Shown piece by piece: positions 32,855 through 42,577 of a stretch of DNA of 64,000 nucleotides. Each line of letters starts with the position of its first letter. Position 1 is the first letter of the stretch. The stretch comes from Photobacterium sanguinicancri. GTDB taxonomy: Bacteria > Pseudomonadota > Gammaproteobacteria > Enterobacterales > Vibrionaceae. Both the position numbers and the translations under genes were made by a program. Location: assembly GCF_024346675.1 (NCBI RefSeq), contig NZ_AP024851.1:1426001-1490000 (forward strand), in the 5' to 3' direction. The notes beneath the pieces are model-generated. The model searched no databases and was not told the origin of the DNA. It worked only from the letters and a program-made list of their open reading frames with translations.

Positions 32855-34465
32855 TCACACTTTACAAGTGGACGCTCTCGCCTTGGCGATAACCTCTCTT
32901 TTCGCTTTTTCAACTGCCGCATAATCTTGCTGCTTCTCTAACGGCCGAATATTACGTAGATAAAGATCAATTGATGAATCACCTTTATGGTGTTTATAAC
33001 CAACTGGATGAGCTCGCCAACGTTGATCAATAACAGCTTCTTGAGTGAGAAATGGATCCACTTGCTCTGCCAAATAGGATTTAAACTGAGCTCGCATTTG
33101 CGTTAACAGTGGATAGAACTCACTCATCTGGCTCAAGTTTTTCTTTTCACCGGGATCAGTAAACAAATCATACAGTTCTTCGTCATTATCTTCTTGATAC
33201 ACGATGTACTTGTATCGCTCCGTGCGCATCATTCTGCCCGGTTGAATAGTCATTTCCCGATTGGTATGCCACTGAGATACCACTTCTTGACGCCAATTTT
33301 CGACCTTTTCTCCACGCAACAACGGCAACAGTGAGCGGCCATAGAGCTGGGCAGGCGGGGCTATTCCAACGTAATCACATAATGTTGGTAATAAATCACA
33401 CAAGGAAACCAACTCATTATGAGTTTGACGTGCAGTAATACCAGGACCTGAAAAGACGAGAGGTACATTCGTGGTTTCTTGATAAAACCAATTCATTTTC
33501 GTCACTAAACGATGCGCTCCCATTGAGTCACCATGATCAGAAAAAAATACGACTAATGTTTCGTCTTCAAGCCCTCGCTGACGCAAAGTCTCTAATACTT
33601 GTTCAATACACTCATCAGCCAACTGGGTGTAATGATAATAAGCCTTTAAATACTGCCTAAAGTTAAGTGCATTCCATTGTGTCGATTGTCTTGTTCGATT
33701 ATGAGTACAACACGAATATTGCACAGATTTAGAGCGTGTCATTAAATCCGCTTCAGTGTCAAAGTTATCAGGTAATGGTGGTAACTCACCTATCCCCTCT
33801 ACATCTCCATGCTCGCCTTCAAAAGCACCAACCCAACCACAAATGTTATGAGGATTATTAAACTCTACTGCCATCATAAATGGCTTTTTACCGTCATACT
33901 CCTTTAAATACTTCACACTTTCTTCTAGGCAATAAACATCCTCTCGACTATCGTAATTGACAGGGAATGCATTATTCGACGCTAACTCTTTTTCAACTTG
34001 CTGTGCTCGTTTAAAGCCATCTAATGAACCATAATCATGCTGCTTGCCAAAGTGAACACATTCGTAACCAGCTCGAGTAAATATCTGACCTAATGTTGGC
34101 ATCGATTGCGGAATATTAGGGCTACTATTTGCGTATACTCCTGTTTGATGTGGGAGTTTACCTGTCCAAAATGAAGCCCGAGACGGAGCACAAAGAGGAA
34201 AAGCACAATAGGCCTCTTCAAAGCGGTGACCACGTTGGATTAAGCTATCTATAGCAGGAGTCTTTACAAACGTATTACCGTAGCCTGCCACCGCTTTTTT
34301 GGCTAATTGATCTGCTGTAATAATGAGGATGTTCTTGGGGTTAGTCGGGGTATTTAACGCAACAGCTTGGTTTGATTGTGAAAAAGCTTGCACTGGTGAA
34401 GTGGCTGCCAACGCACCGCTTACCGCTGCACCTTTCATAAACCGTCTTCGTGTTATAGACATCAT
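32855..34465 (-). CDS. Tat-exported formylglycine sulfatase (S1 family)
   Basis: A 536-aa sulfatase. The N-terminus carries a twin-arginine signal (ITRRRFMKGAAVSG), so it is exported folded. The modification motif is CAPSR in FPLCAPSRASFWTGK. NILIITADQLAKKAVAGYG and VVFFSDHGDSMGAH supply the metal-binding residues. Being exported by Tat fits cytoplasmic modification by anSME before folding is complete. It is convergent with the chondroitinase, with a single terminator between. A GAG sulfatase acting on lyase products is likely; the position of the sulfate is not predictable here. Confidence 0.88.
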   Translation of the reverse strand: MMSITRRRFMKGAAVSGALAATSPVQAFSQSNQAVALNTPTNPKNILIITADQLAKKAVAGYGNTFVKTPAIDSLIQRGHRFEEAYCAFPLCAPSRASFWTGKLPHQTGVYANSSPNIPQSMPTLGQIFTRAGYECVHFGKQHDYGSLDGFKRAQQVEKELASNNAFPVNYDSREDVYCLEESVKYLKEYDGKKPFMMAVEFNNPHNICGWVGAFEGEHGDVEGIGELPPLPDNFDTEADLMTRSKSVQYSCCTHNRTRQSTQWNALNFRQYLKAYYHYTQLADECIEQVLETLRQRGLEDETLVVFFSDHGDSMGAHRLVTKMNWFYQETTNVPLVFSGPGITARQTHNELVSLCDLLPTLCDYVGIAPPAQLYGRSLLPLLRGEKVENWRQEVVSQWHTNREMTIQPGRMMRTERYKYIVYQEDNDEELYDLFTDPGEKKNLSQMSEFYPLLTQMRAQFKSYLAEQVDPFLTQEAVIDQRWRAHPVGYKHHKGDSSIDLYLRNIRPLEKQQDYAAVEKAKREVIAKARASTCKV

Positions 34466-34651
34466 TTATCCTTAAATATAAATACATATAGGGTTAAATT
34501 TCAGCCACAAGTAATCGTTACAGCGCTTAACTCTGAGTAGAAGAAATAACGACTCTTATATTTAATATGTTTATTAATGGCTAAATATTTATGGTAACTC
34601 TCCTCATAAATTGTCAGTCGTTATCTCCTTATCTAGTGTTTAAATATAAAA

Positions 34652-34678
34652 AAAGCCGAGTCATAACGACTCAGCTTT
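34652..34678 (-). terminator. Terminator of the aga-kdu operon
   Basis: AAAGCCGAGTC and GACTCAGCTTT form a stem with a short loop, followed on the minus strand by a run of seven T. It lies 17 bases past the GH105 stop, ending the long minus-strand gene run. Confidence 0.88.
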
Positions 34679-34695
34679 AATGAAATACAAATTAA

Positions 34696-35745
34696 TTACT
34701 CGCCAAGCTTTACAACTTCTGTCGCCGCAAGCATAAATGCCCCAGCGCCATAATCGATATTATGCTCAAACTTCACATCACGTGGATTAAAGGCAGGAAG
34801 TTGTACCCAGCCCATCATGCCGTTGTCGTGAATACAGCCTTGCAAAGCGGCCCATGCTTTTTCAATTATTGGAAGGTAGGTATCACGATCAAGTTGCTCG
34901 GTATTAATCCCCCATGCTAAGCCATAACAAAACAGCGCAGTGGCACTACTTTCAGGCGCTGGGAAGTTATCAGGGTCGAGCAAACTGGTTCGCCAAAAAC
35001 CATCATCTTGTTGGTATTTCACTACCTCTGCCGCAAGGTTATTAAAAAGCTCAAGGTAGCGACCACGTTCGCTATAGTCTTCTGGCATACGTGCCAATAA
35101 GCGCGGTACAGAGGCTAATACCCAACCTATACCTCGGCTCCAGAACACTTTATTGCCATTCACTTCGCGTAATTCATTGCCGCTGCCATCTGGAATGTAG
35201 CGGTGATCGCGATAAAACAAACCTGTTTCTGGATCAAACAAATGTTCAACTGAATCCCAGTAGGCGGTGTTCATGTAATCAAGGTATTTATTGTCACCGG
35301 TTTGCTGCGACAAGGCGGCAAAGGCTGGCGGCGCCATAAATAATGAATCACACCACCACCAATCTTTACGCCCGAGCACTGGGGTCTCCACCATCAGATC
35401 CAACGCTTTGATCGTTGGCTCAAGGGCTTCAGCTTGATTCACCACAGGGTAGACATCAAGGTATGCCTGACAACAGATATGGTCATCCGCAAAACGCGCA
35501 TTAGGGCCTGCACGAAAACCTGTGTGCAACGCGTAATTCATAACACCGTCGAGGTATTCTGAGTCATCGGTTGCTAGCCATGCTGCTGAGGTACAAGACC
35601 AAAATACGCCTCGTTCCCAATCGGTATCTTTAATAAAACGGGTTTTACCACTACGACGGATCACGCTGCGAGTTTGATTGGCCGCTTGATAGCGATATAC
35701 CCGCTTCATGGTATCGAGAATGGCTTGTTTAGTGCCTAACGTCAT
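34696..35745 (-). CDS. GH105-family unsaturated glucuronyl hydrolase
   Basis: A 349-aa alpha/alpha-barrel enzyme without a signal peptide, so cytoplasmic. Motifs typical of GH105 are WWWCDSLFMAPPAF (with the putative catalytic Asp) and KVFWSRGIGWVLA. The frame opens at 35802, but GGGAGAAG stands just before the ATG at 35745. It would remove the unsaturated uronate from imported disaccharides; the product spontaneously opens to the substrate of KduI. It is the last gene of the run agaR to GH105. GH88 is a related alternative, but the DSLFMAPP block favours GH105. Confidence 0.87.
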   Translation of the reverse strand: MTLGTKQAILDTMKRVYRYQAANQTRSVIRRSGKTRFIKDTDWERGVFWSCTSAAWLATDDSEYLDGVMNYALHTGFRAGPNARFADDHICCQAYLDVYPVVNQAEALEPTIKALDLMVETPVLGRKDWWWCDSLFMAPPAFAALSQQTGDNKYLDYMNTAYWDSVEHLFDPETGLFYRDHRYIPDGSGNELREVNGNKVFWSRGIGWVLASVPRLLARMPEDYSERGRYLELFNNLAAEVVKYQQDDGFWRTSLLDPDNFPAPESSATALFCYGLAWGINTEQLDRDTYLPIIEKAWAALQGCIHDNGMMGWVQLPAFNPRDVKFEHNIDYGAGAFMLAATEVVKLGE

Positions 35746-35770
35746 CTTGCTTCTCCCTTTTCCTTTTCTT

Positions 35771-35788
35771 TTGCTTGCTTGCTTGCTT
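35771..35788 (-). repeat. Tetranucleotide repeat in the kduD-GH105 gap
   Basis: Four and a half copies of TTGC (GCAA on the minus strand) begin at the kduD stop and end just upstream of the GH105 ribosome binding site. Slippage would change the spacing between the two genes but not either frame. Confidence 0.75.
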
Positions 35789-36542
35789 AACGCGCCAACC
35801 AACCACCATCAACCGCAATGGTATAGCCGTTTATATAGTCGCTCGCAGAAGAAGCAAGGAATACCGCAGGGCCTTCTAAGTCCGATGGTAAGCCCCAACG
35901 ATTCGCAGGAATACGCTCTAAAATCGCTGCATTACGCGCTTCATCGGCACGCAGAGCAGTCGTGTTGTCGGTTGCCATGTAGCCCGGCGCAATCGCATTC
36001 ACATTGATGTTGTGCTCGGCAAGTTCAGTCGCCAAGGCGCGGGTTAAGCCCATCACAGCCGACTTACTCGCGGTGTAAGAAGGTACGCGGATACCGCCTT
36101 GGTAAGACAGCATTGAAGCGATATTGATGATCTTGCCGCCATTGCCCTGTTTAACAAATTGCTTGGCAACAGATTGCGATAAGAAGAATAAGGTTTTCTG
36201 GTTAATGTTGATCACATCATCCCAGTCTGATTCTGAGAATTTCAGCAGATCTTCACGGCGAATGATGCCTGCGTTGTTGATCAAAATATCAACCTGCCCC
36301 ATCACCTCGACCGCTTCCGCAACAATGGCTTCAAGCTTATCTTGTTCCATTAGGTTGGCCGTAATGTAGTGGAACTTACGACCCAGCGCTTCCACTTGCT
36401 GCTGAGTTTCTGGGGCTGCTTGGTGGCCAATGCCTACAATATTTGCGCCCGCTTTCGCCAGCCCTAACGCCATACCCTGACCAAGACCCGTGTTACAGCC
36501 AGTAACGATGGCAACTTTGCCTGAAAGATCAAACATGTTCAT
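35787..36542 (-). CDS. kduD: 2-dehydro-3-deoxy-D-gluconate (KduD-type) dehydrogenase
   Basis: A 251-aa short-chain dehydrogenase. The nucleotide loop is TGCNTGLGQGMALG, the NNAG motif is present (INNAGIIRRED), and the catalytic Tyr-Lys is in VPSYTASKSAVMG. It reduces 2,5-diketo-3-deoxygluconate to KDG, following KduI. Directly downstream of kduI in the same operon. Confidence 0.92.
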   Translation of the reverse strand: MNMFDLSGKVAIVTGCNTGLGQGMALGLAKAGANIVGIGHQAAPETQQQVEALGRKFHYITANLMEQDKLEAIVAEAVEVMGQVDILINNAGIIRREDLLKFSESDWDDVININQKTLFFLSQSVAKQFVKQGNGGKIINIASMLSYQGGIRVPSYTASKSAVMGLTRALATELAEHNINVNAIAPGYMATDNTTALRADEARNAAILERIPANRWGLPSDLEGPAVFLASSASDYINGYTIAVDGGWLAR

Positions 36543-36625
36543 TTGGAATTCCTAATTTAGCTGGGCGGTATAGCAAGCAATGAAAAGCTAATTGCTATTC
36601 GCTATACCGCAAATTGAGAGAGGTG

Positions 36626-37456
36626 TTACTTCAGATCGCTCATTGCGACGTGGTCCATGTCATGGAAGGTTTGGTTCTCTCCCACCATGCTCCAAATAAA
36701 GGTGTAAGCCGCGGTGCCAACGCCTGAGTGAATAGACCAGCTAGGGCTGATCACCGCTTGTTCGTTACGCATCACAATATGGCGGGTTTCTTGTGGCTCA
36801 CCCATGTAATGGAAAACGATATTGTCGTCTTTCATGTTGAAGTACAGGTACACTTCCATACGGCGTTCGTGGGTATGGCACGGCATGGTATTCCAAAGGC
36901 TACCCGGTGCTAGCTCCGTCAAACCCATGAGTAACTGGCAAGTTGGTAGAACCGCAGGGTGCAGGTACTTGTTGATGGTACGAACGTTACAGTTTTCTTG
37001 GCTACCTAGGGTTTCTGGCGAGGCATCTTCACGGGTAATTTTGCGGGTTGGGTACGTCATGTGGGCTGGCGCGCTGTTCACGTAAAAACGAGCAGGCTGT
37101 TGAGCCGAGACACTTTCAAATTTAACTTCTTTAGCCCCTTTACCCACATAAATGGCTTCACGCGTGCCAATCTCATAGGTTTTGCCATCCACAATGACTA
37201 AACCTGGTTCACCGATATTGATCGCACCCAGTTCGCGACGCTCTAGGAAGTAATCAACACCGATTTCTTTACCGCCCTCAAGCATTAATGCTTCGTCAGT
37301 CGGTACGGCACCGCCAACAATAATGCGGTCTATGTGGCTATAAGTCAGGTTCAGTTGACCGTCCTGAAACATATTTTCGATCAGGAACTGCTCACGAAGC
37401 CCAGCTGTGTCGAGTTGTTTAGCGTGTTCGCTATGAATTGGTTGACGAATTTCCAT
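36626..37456 (-). CDS. kduI: 5-keto-4-deoxyuronate isomerase
   Basis: A 276-aa cupin-fold isomerase converting 4-deoxy-5-ketouronate to 2,5-diketo-3-deoxygluconate. The zinc-binding motif [14 protein letters not shown] is intact. The frame could start at 37492, but the ATG at 37456 follows AGAGG at proper distance and gives a start ([13 protein letters not shown]) like E. coli KduI (278 aa). It belongs to the aga-kdu gene run. Confidence 0.95.
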   Translation of the reverse strand: MEIRQPIHSEHAKQLDTAGLREQFLIENMFQDGQLNLTYSHIDRIIVGGAVPTDEALMLEGGKEIGVDYFLERRELGAINIGEPGLVIVDGKTYEIGTREAIYVGKGAKEVKFESVSAQQPARFYVNSAPAHMTYPTRKITREDASPETLGSQENCNVRTINKYLHPAVLPTCQLLMGLTELAPGSLWNTMPCHTHERRMEVYLYFNMKDDNIVFHYMGEPQETRHIVMRNEQAVISPSWSIHSGVGTAAYTFIWSMVGENQTFHDMDHVAMSDLK

Positions 37457-37513
37457 GTTAAACCTCTTATTCATTTGTTTGGCAAGGTACACAACGTTAT
37501 GTCGTCGTGGCTG

Positions 37514-38683
37514 TTAGTGACCGCTTTTACTCGCAGCGGCTTGGTAGGCCCATTCACCTTTTAGTAAGGTCCCTTGCACGTGTAATGCTTCATTCATAAC
37601 AATCAGGCTGGCATCCATGCCTTCGGCAATACTGCCAAGGCGGTGGGCAAGCCCAAGATAATTTGCAGGAACATACGATGCCATTTGCACCGCTTCCCAT
37701 TCAGGTACATGGCTGCTGAACACCATGTTTCGCAGCGCTTGATCTAAGCTACAAGTGCTACCTGCGAGCGAACCACACTTAGTGCGCGCAGCGCCATCAG
37801 TGACGGTAATGGTTTGCGCGCCAAGTAAGTATTCACCATCGGCTAAGCCACCCGCACGCATACAATCTGTGATTAGGGCAATGCCTTGATAGCCTTTCAT
37901 TCGGTAGGCGAGTTGCATCATGACTGGGTTAACGTGAATACCATCGGCTATGAGTTCTGCCAGCATGTCGTGGTAAAGTACCGCGCCACAGCAGCCAGGT
38001 TCGCGGTGATGTAGCCCTCGCATACCGTTGAAAAGATGGACCCCACAATCAGCGCCACGGTGATAAGCTTCTGTGACTTGATCAAAGGTGGCATCGGTGT
38101 GTGCAACCGACGATTTGATTTCACGCTCGGCCAGCCAACTGATCGCTTCCATTGCCCCTTTCGCTTCTGGTGCAACCGCCACACGGAGTAGCGACTCCCC
38201 CGCACTTTGATGAAGCTGTTCAAGCTCAGACAATGATGGCGATTTTAAATACGCCGTTGGGTGCGATCCGCGATGAGGCTCTGTGAAATACGGACCCTCT
38301 AAAAAACTCCCCAATAGTTCCGCACCTTGGTGCTGCACTGTTGAAGTGAAACTGCGAACCTGCTCTAAAGCATTTAGAATATCGGTCCAAGGCGCTGTCA
38401 CTGTGGTGCCAACCCAAGCAACAACCCCCGTTTGGGGTAAGGCATTGGCGATGGTTTGCAGTGCGTTATCTGTTGCATCCATCACATCGGCGCCGTCACG
38501 GCCATGAATATGAATATCAACAAAACCCGGCATTAAAGATTGCCCTTCAAGGCGAATAACAGGGCAGTCTGTTGGAATATCCGTCGTGAGTGCTGCAATC
38601 TTTCCATCTGCAACAATAACTAGGGTATCTGTGGCTATACCTTGTGGTGTAAACACCCGATCGGCGTGTAAAGCGTATCGCAT
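37514..38683 (-). CDS. agaA: N-acetylhexosamine-6-phosphate deacetylase (NagA/AgaA)
   Basis: A 389-aa amidohydrolase. Metal ligands His58 and His60 lie in GFVDIHIHGRDG; further family motifs are FLEGPYF, VAHTDAT and HLFNGMRGLHHREPG. It removes the acetyl group from GalNAc-6-P (or GlcNAc-6-P). The position between the Aga PTS and kdu genes, in an operon with agaS, favours GalNAc-6-P, as for E. coli AgaA. It begins three bases after the EIIA stop. Confidence 0.88.
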   Translation of the reverse strand: MRYALHADRVFTPQGIATDTLVIVADGKIAALTTDIPTDCPVIRLEGQSLMPGFVDIHIHGRDGADVMDATDNALQTIANALPQTGVVAWVGTTVTAPWTDILNALEQVRSFTSTVQHQGAELLGSFLEGPYFTEPHRGSHPTAYLKSPSLSELEQLHQSAGESLLRVAVAPEAKGAMEAISWLAEREIKSSVAHTDATFDQVTEAYHRGADCGVHLFNGMRGLHHREPGCCGAVLYHDMLAELIADGIHVNPVMMQLAYRMKGYQGIALITDCMRAGGLADGEYLLGAQTITVTDGAARTKCGSLAGSTCSLDQALRNMVFSSHVPEWEAVQMASYVPANYLGLAHRLGSIAEGMDASLIVMNEALHVQGTLLKGEWAYQAAASKSGH

Positions 38684-38685
38684 GG

Positions 38686-39129
38686 TTATAACCCATCTTC
38701 ACATTCAGAAACGGGCTCAGGTTGCATCAGCGCTTCGACTTCTTTGCGCATGTCTTGCATACACGAAGTGCCAATCTCTAGTAATAAGTCCACCAGTACT
38801 GGCAATGTCACGTCTTCACGTTCAAAAGCGGCATTGGCTATCATAGGTAAGTTAGCGCCACCAATAAGCTCAACGTTTGGCTGATCCATCAAAATCGCCA
38901 ACGCACGGTTACACGGTGAACCACCTGGAATATCGGTTAAAAACAACACCCCTTCGCCCGAATCTACGTCTTGTGCCGCTTGACGAAGATCCGCTTCAAG
39001 TTGCTCTGTCGACATTGATTCTACAAAGTCGATAAACGCCATTTGCTCTTGCTCACCCGCAATCGCTTTTACTGCCGACTGCATCCCAGATGCGAAGTTA
39101 ATGTGGCCTGAAACAACAATACCAATCAT
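38686..39129 (-). CDS. agaF: PTS mannose-family EIIA component
   Basis: A 147-aa EIIA of the mannose/Aga family. The phosphorylated His is His9 in MIGIVVSGHINFASGM, and the LTDIPGGSPCNRA loop is typical. It passes phosphate from HPr to EIIB. It completes the EIIB-C-D-A set. Confidence 0.9.
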   Translation of the reverse strand: MIGIVVSGHINFASGMQSAVKAIAGEQEQMAFIDFVESMSTEQLEADLRQAAQDVDSGEGVLFLTDIPGGSPCNRALAILMDQPNVELIGGANLPMIANAAFEREDVTLPVLVDLLLEIGTSCMQDMRKEVEALMQPEPVSECEDGL

Positions 39130-39185
39130 CTTAAAATCCTTGATTAGGGGGGAGGTTATCCCCCCAAACTATCGAAACGTATGGC

Positions 39186-40085
39186 TTACAAAATACCGAG
39201 GAAGTGACCGACAACACCGGCTGCAAGGGTTGAGAAAATCAACACTGGCGGTTTAGCCCAGAAGCCCGTGCCCTTCACCATTTTGAGCATAAAGAACACC
39301 AATGCCAGTGGCAGAATGTTCGGCATGATCTTGTCGAATAAGGCACTTTGTAGTTCGACTACCTTGCCCCCCAATTCGAGCGAGGCCGTGGTCTGGACCC
39401 GAATAAAGGTGGCCGATAACGCCCCAATAACAAAGATACCCATGATATTGGCCGCTTTGGCGAGCTTCTCGGTGGCATCACTCATGTTCACCATGGCGGC
39501 AGTACCCGCTCTGTAACCCATGAACATCAAACCGAAGTACACAGCAAAGTGAACAATTTGGTACAAGAAGAAGAACACGAATGGACCAGCAATCGAGCCT
39601 TCCATCGCAATCGACGCACCCAGTGCCAAGGTCAATGGCATCAAGGTCATGTGGTCAATCGCATCACCGATACCGCCTGTTGGTCCCATACCCGCAACTT
39701 TCATGACGTTAACGGTCGACGGTTTTTCTTTGTTCTCTTCCATTGCAATGGCTGTACCTAGCAAGAAAGTGAACAACTTAGGACTGGCATTAAAGAACTG
39801 TAAGTGGTTCTTTAACGATTTCGCCAAATCGCGTTTATTATCACCGTGGATTTTCTTCAGTGCTGGAATGATGGAGTAAGCAAAACCACCCGCCTGCATC
39901 CGCTCAAAGTTAAAGTTACCTTCCATGAACAGGCCACGTAACGCACAGATCCAAAGATCTTTTTTCGAAATCACTTTGCGTGGTGTGGTGTCTTCGTATG
40001 AATCAATATCATCAACCAGACTTTCATGAACCTTGGTGTTGTTATCGGCTAAAGTGCCTGCTGTGATATCAGATGCCATCTTCAA
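39186..40085 (-). CDS. agaE: PTS mannose-family EIID component
   Basis: A 299-aa membrane subunit. The family motifs RGLFMEGNFNFERMQAGGF and VAGMGPTGGIGDAIDH are present, with a C-terminal set of membrane helices. It forms the sugar channel with EIIC. Its start overlaps the EIIC end by 17 bases. Confidence 0.92.
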   Translation of the reverse strand: MKMASDITAGTLADNNTKVHESLVDDIDSYEDTTPRKVISKKDLWICALRGLFMEGNFNFERMQAGGFAYSIIPALKKIHGDNKRDLAKSLKNHLQFFNASPKLFTFLLGTAIAMEENKEKPSTVNVMKVAGMGPTGGIGDAIDHMTLMPLTLALGASIAMEGSIAGPFVFFFLYQIVHFAVYFGLMFMGYRAGTAAMVNMSDATEKLAKAANIMGIFVIGALSATFIRVQTTASLELGGKVVELQSALFDKIMPNILPLALVFFMLKMVKGTGFWAKPPVLIFSTLAAGVVGHFLGIL

Positions 40086-40839
40086 ATTCCTCTACTTGTT
40101 GGTTGTTTGAACTTCCATTGTTTCCACTGAAGAAGTAGTAAAGCGCGGCTGCTGACGCACCTAGAATTGCTACAGCCATGATTGGTAACTTGAGGTACGT
40201 TGTCATTACGAAGCCGATGAAGAACACACCCGCCACTTCTTTTGACCACATGATTTTCAGTAACATTGCGAAACCAATTGCCGGAACCATCTTGGCACCA
40301 ATGCCTAGGCCTTCTAGCAATACTTTCGGTGCGTTTTCATCAATCCAGCTAGCGGCGTGCTCGCCAAAGTAAACAGTGATGAAAGCAACTAAGGCGTACA
40401 ATAAAGAACGTAACGAGATGGTGGTGATCAGTAGCCTGTCGATACCGCCTGAGTCTGCAGCTTCAGCAAATCGATCTGCTTTACCCATAGTGAAAGACGT
40501 TAGCGCGAAGAAACCAATGACCAACATTTGCATCATGACGGCAATCGGCATACCTACACCCATTGCTACTTCTGCTGATTGGCCTGTCATCACGGCAAAA
40601 GCAACAGCAGCAATCGTACCCATGGTCACATCTGGCGGCTGTGCCCCAGCGTTAGGCACTAAGCCTAACCAAGCCAGTTCCAAGGTGGCACCAGCAATCA
40701 GACCAATTTGCATATCACCCATGATCAGACCAACGACAGGGCCTGTGATGAGTGGACGGTGGATGTTCAACGCGACATCGTATTTATCGATACCACAGAA
40801 GAACGCCCATACTGCGACCAGCGTAGCTTCAAAAAACAT
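40069..40839 (-). CDS. agaW: PTS mannose-family EIIC component
   Basis: A 256-aa polytopic membrane permease subunit. ITGPVVGLIMGDMQIGLIAG is the diagnostic EIIC-mannose-family stretch, followed by the LAWLGLVPNAGAQPPD motif. Together with EIID it transports the sugar. A 48-base gap separates it from EIIB. Strong similarity to the Aga branch, but the same branch in streptococci imports unsaturated GAG disaccharides. Confidence 0.92.
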   Translation of the reverse strand: MFFEATLVAVWAFFCGIDKYDVALNIHRPLITGPVVGLIMGDMQIGLIAGATLELAWLGLVPNAGAQPPDVTMGTIAAVAFAVMTGQSAEVAMGVGMPIAVMMQMLVIGFFALTSFTMGKADRFAEAADSGGIDRLLITTISLRSLLYALVAFITVYFGEHAASWIDENAPKVLLEGLGIGAKMVPAIGFAMLLKIMWSKEVAGVFFIGFVMTTYLKLPIMAVAILGASAAALYYFFSGNNGSSNNQQVEEFEDGI

Positions 40840-40887
40840 GATTTATTCCTTGTTTAAATCTCTGTTTATAGTGAGGTATGACGCGGC

Positions 40888-41388
40888 TTACGCCGACGCC
40901 ATGGCAAGTTCAAGAACGTTAACTGGTTTTTGATCCGGCGTGTTTTGCACTGTGCAAGTCACACCACGCTCCACCATACGTTCAAAAGCATTAATGTCTT
41001 TTTCATCGACCGAGACCGTCTTGGCGATCTGGCGTTTACCCTCATGAAAATGCATATTCCCAACATTGCAATGCGTCAATGGCACACCACCTTCAACCAA
41101 ACGAGCAACATCTGTAGGGTTGTTACATAAGACGAAGATCTTCTGTTTCTCTGACGCTTTGTGGATCACATCAATGGTTTTTTGGATAGAGAAAAAACGA
41201 ACGGCATACTCACCACCAGCTGAAGCTTTCATTCCCGCTTGCATAAAGGCAGCGTTTGGCCCTTCAGCAGCGTCATCATTAGCAACAAGGATTAAGTTTG
41301 CTTCGGTGTGCTTTCCCCACGTGATTCGAATTTGACCATGTAGTAGGCGCTCATCGATTCGGGTCCAAACAATGTTAGGTGCTGTCAT
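40888..41388 (-). CDS. agaV: PTS mannose-family EIIB component
   Basis: A 166-aa EIIB. The phospho-accepting His17 is in TRIDERLLHGQIRITWG, the family signature. Cytoplasmic; it phosphorylates the sugar during passage through EIICD. Fifteen bases separate it from agaS. Confidence 0.92.
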   Translation of the reverse strand: MTAPNIVWTRIDERLLHGQIRITWGKHTEANLILVANDDAAEGPNAAFMQAGMKASAGGEYAVRFFSIQKTIDVIHKASEKQKIFVLCNNPTDVARLVEGGVPLTHCNVGNMHFHEGKRQIAKTVSVDEKDINAFERMVERGVTCTVQNTPDQKPVNVLELAMASA

Positions 41389-41403
41389 AAGAGTGCTTCC
41401 TGT

Positions 41404-42567
41404 CTACTTATTAAAATTATGTATAGTGACACCTTGAACAACGCGGTTTACTTCACCGGTAGGGCAAGGATTATCAGGCGTATTACCCAATGCTATTGCA
41501 CGATGGAATGCATAAATCTGGGCAAAAATAATGTATGGGAATAAGAGCTCGATATCAGTCGCAGTATCCATAGTAGGGACATGTAGGTAGTCACCACTGG
41601 TTACTTGATCGTCTAGCTGAGCTGTAATCGCAATGACCTTACGCGCAATCTTGTCGCGACGAAGCTCACTGAGTAAATCAAGGTCATATTGGCGGGTATA
41701 TGGGTTGTTCGAGATATACACAACTATCAACGTCTCGTTATCAACAATGGATTTAGGTCCATGACGAAAGCCCAGTGGCGAGTCATACGTTGCCACGACT
41801 TTGCCCGCCGTCAGTTCAAGTAGCTTCAGTGCTGATTCCTGAGCGAGCCCTTGTAAACCACCACTTCCTAAGTAAATGACGCGGCTAATATCTAGCTTTG
41901 CTATATTACTGATAGGTATATTAATTTCCTTGACCAGCCCCTCAGAACATAAGGATAACCTTTCAATCTCTTTCGAATGATCACGTTTTCCATCAAGAAT
42001 CGAAAATGCAGCCACCATCATCGAAGAAAAGCTCGAGGTCATCGCAAACGATTTATCATTGGTTTCTTCTGGCATCAGCAGGGCGAAACAACGATGATCA
42101 TTGATACTATTTTTATATAACTGCCCCTCTGCATTGCAGGTCAGCACAAGGTGATAGCAATTGGTCAGGCATTGGTTCGCTAACTCAACCGCAGCAACAC
42201 TTTCAGGGCTGTTTCCTGAGCGGGCAAACGACACCAATAACGTTGGTAAATCCTCCGCAAAATATTGATACGGATTCGAGACTAAATTCGTTGTCGCAAC
42301 AGCATCGACACGTCTTCCTGTATTTTCAGCTAAAGCGGGTGCCAATGCTTGGCCAGCAAATGCCGATGTTCCTGCGCCTGTCATCACAATGCGTAAGTTT
42401 GAATGTGCTAGCACTTTCGCCATAAAGGCGTCGATTGCAGGAAGGCATTCGTTAAACGTCGCCTGCGTTTTACGCCAGCATGAAGGTTGCTGCTCAACTT
42501 CTTTAGCAGTCCAGAAAGCACTTAAGCTTTCAAGATCTTGCTCTGAGTAGCCCAGATATTGGTTCAT
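41404..42567 (-). CDS. agaS: Galactosamine-6-phosphate deaminase/isomerase
   Basis: A 387-aa double-SIS protein. Sugar-phosphate-binding loops are visible (VMTGAGTSAFAGQ, VSFARSGNSPES, YLGSGGLQGLAQES). AGAGGT precedes the ATG at 42567, so the upstream 14 codons are not used; this gives a length like E. coli AgaS (384). It converts galactosamine-6-P to tagatose-6-P and ammonia. Followed 15 bases later by EIIB. Confidence 0.92.
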   Translation of the reverse strand: MNQYLGYSEQDLESLSAFWTAKEVEQQPSCWRKTQATFNECLPAIDAFMAKVLAHSNLRIVMTGAGTSAFAGQALAPALAENTGRRVDAVATTNLVSNPYQYFAEDLPTLLVSFARSGNSPESVAAVELANQCLTNCYHLVLTCNAEGQLYKNSINDHRCFALLMPEETNDKSFAMTSSFSSMMVAAFSILDGKRDHSKEIERLSLCSEGLVKEINIPISNIAKLDISRVIYLGSGGLQGLAQESALKLLELTAGKVVATYDSPLGFRHGPKSIVDNETLIVVYISNNPYTRQYDLDLLSELRRDKIARKVIAITAQLDDQVTSGDYLHVPTMDTATDIELLFPYIIFAQIYAFHRAIALGNTPDNPCPTGEVNRVVQGVTIHNFNK

Positions 42568-42577
42568 GTAGTACCTC

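Noticed and set aside
40376..40933. 185-codon plus-strand frame over the PTS EIIC gene
   Set aside because: It is the antisense shadow of a clear EIIC gene; low complexity Ala/Pro/Thr composition is typical of such shadows.
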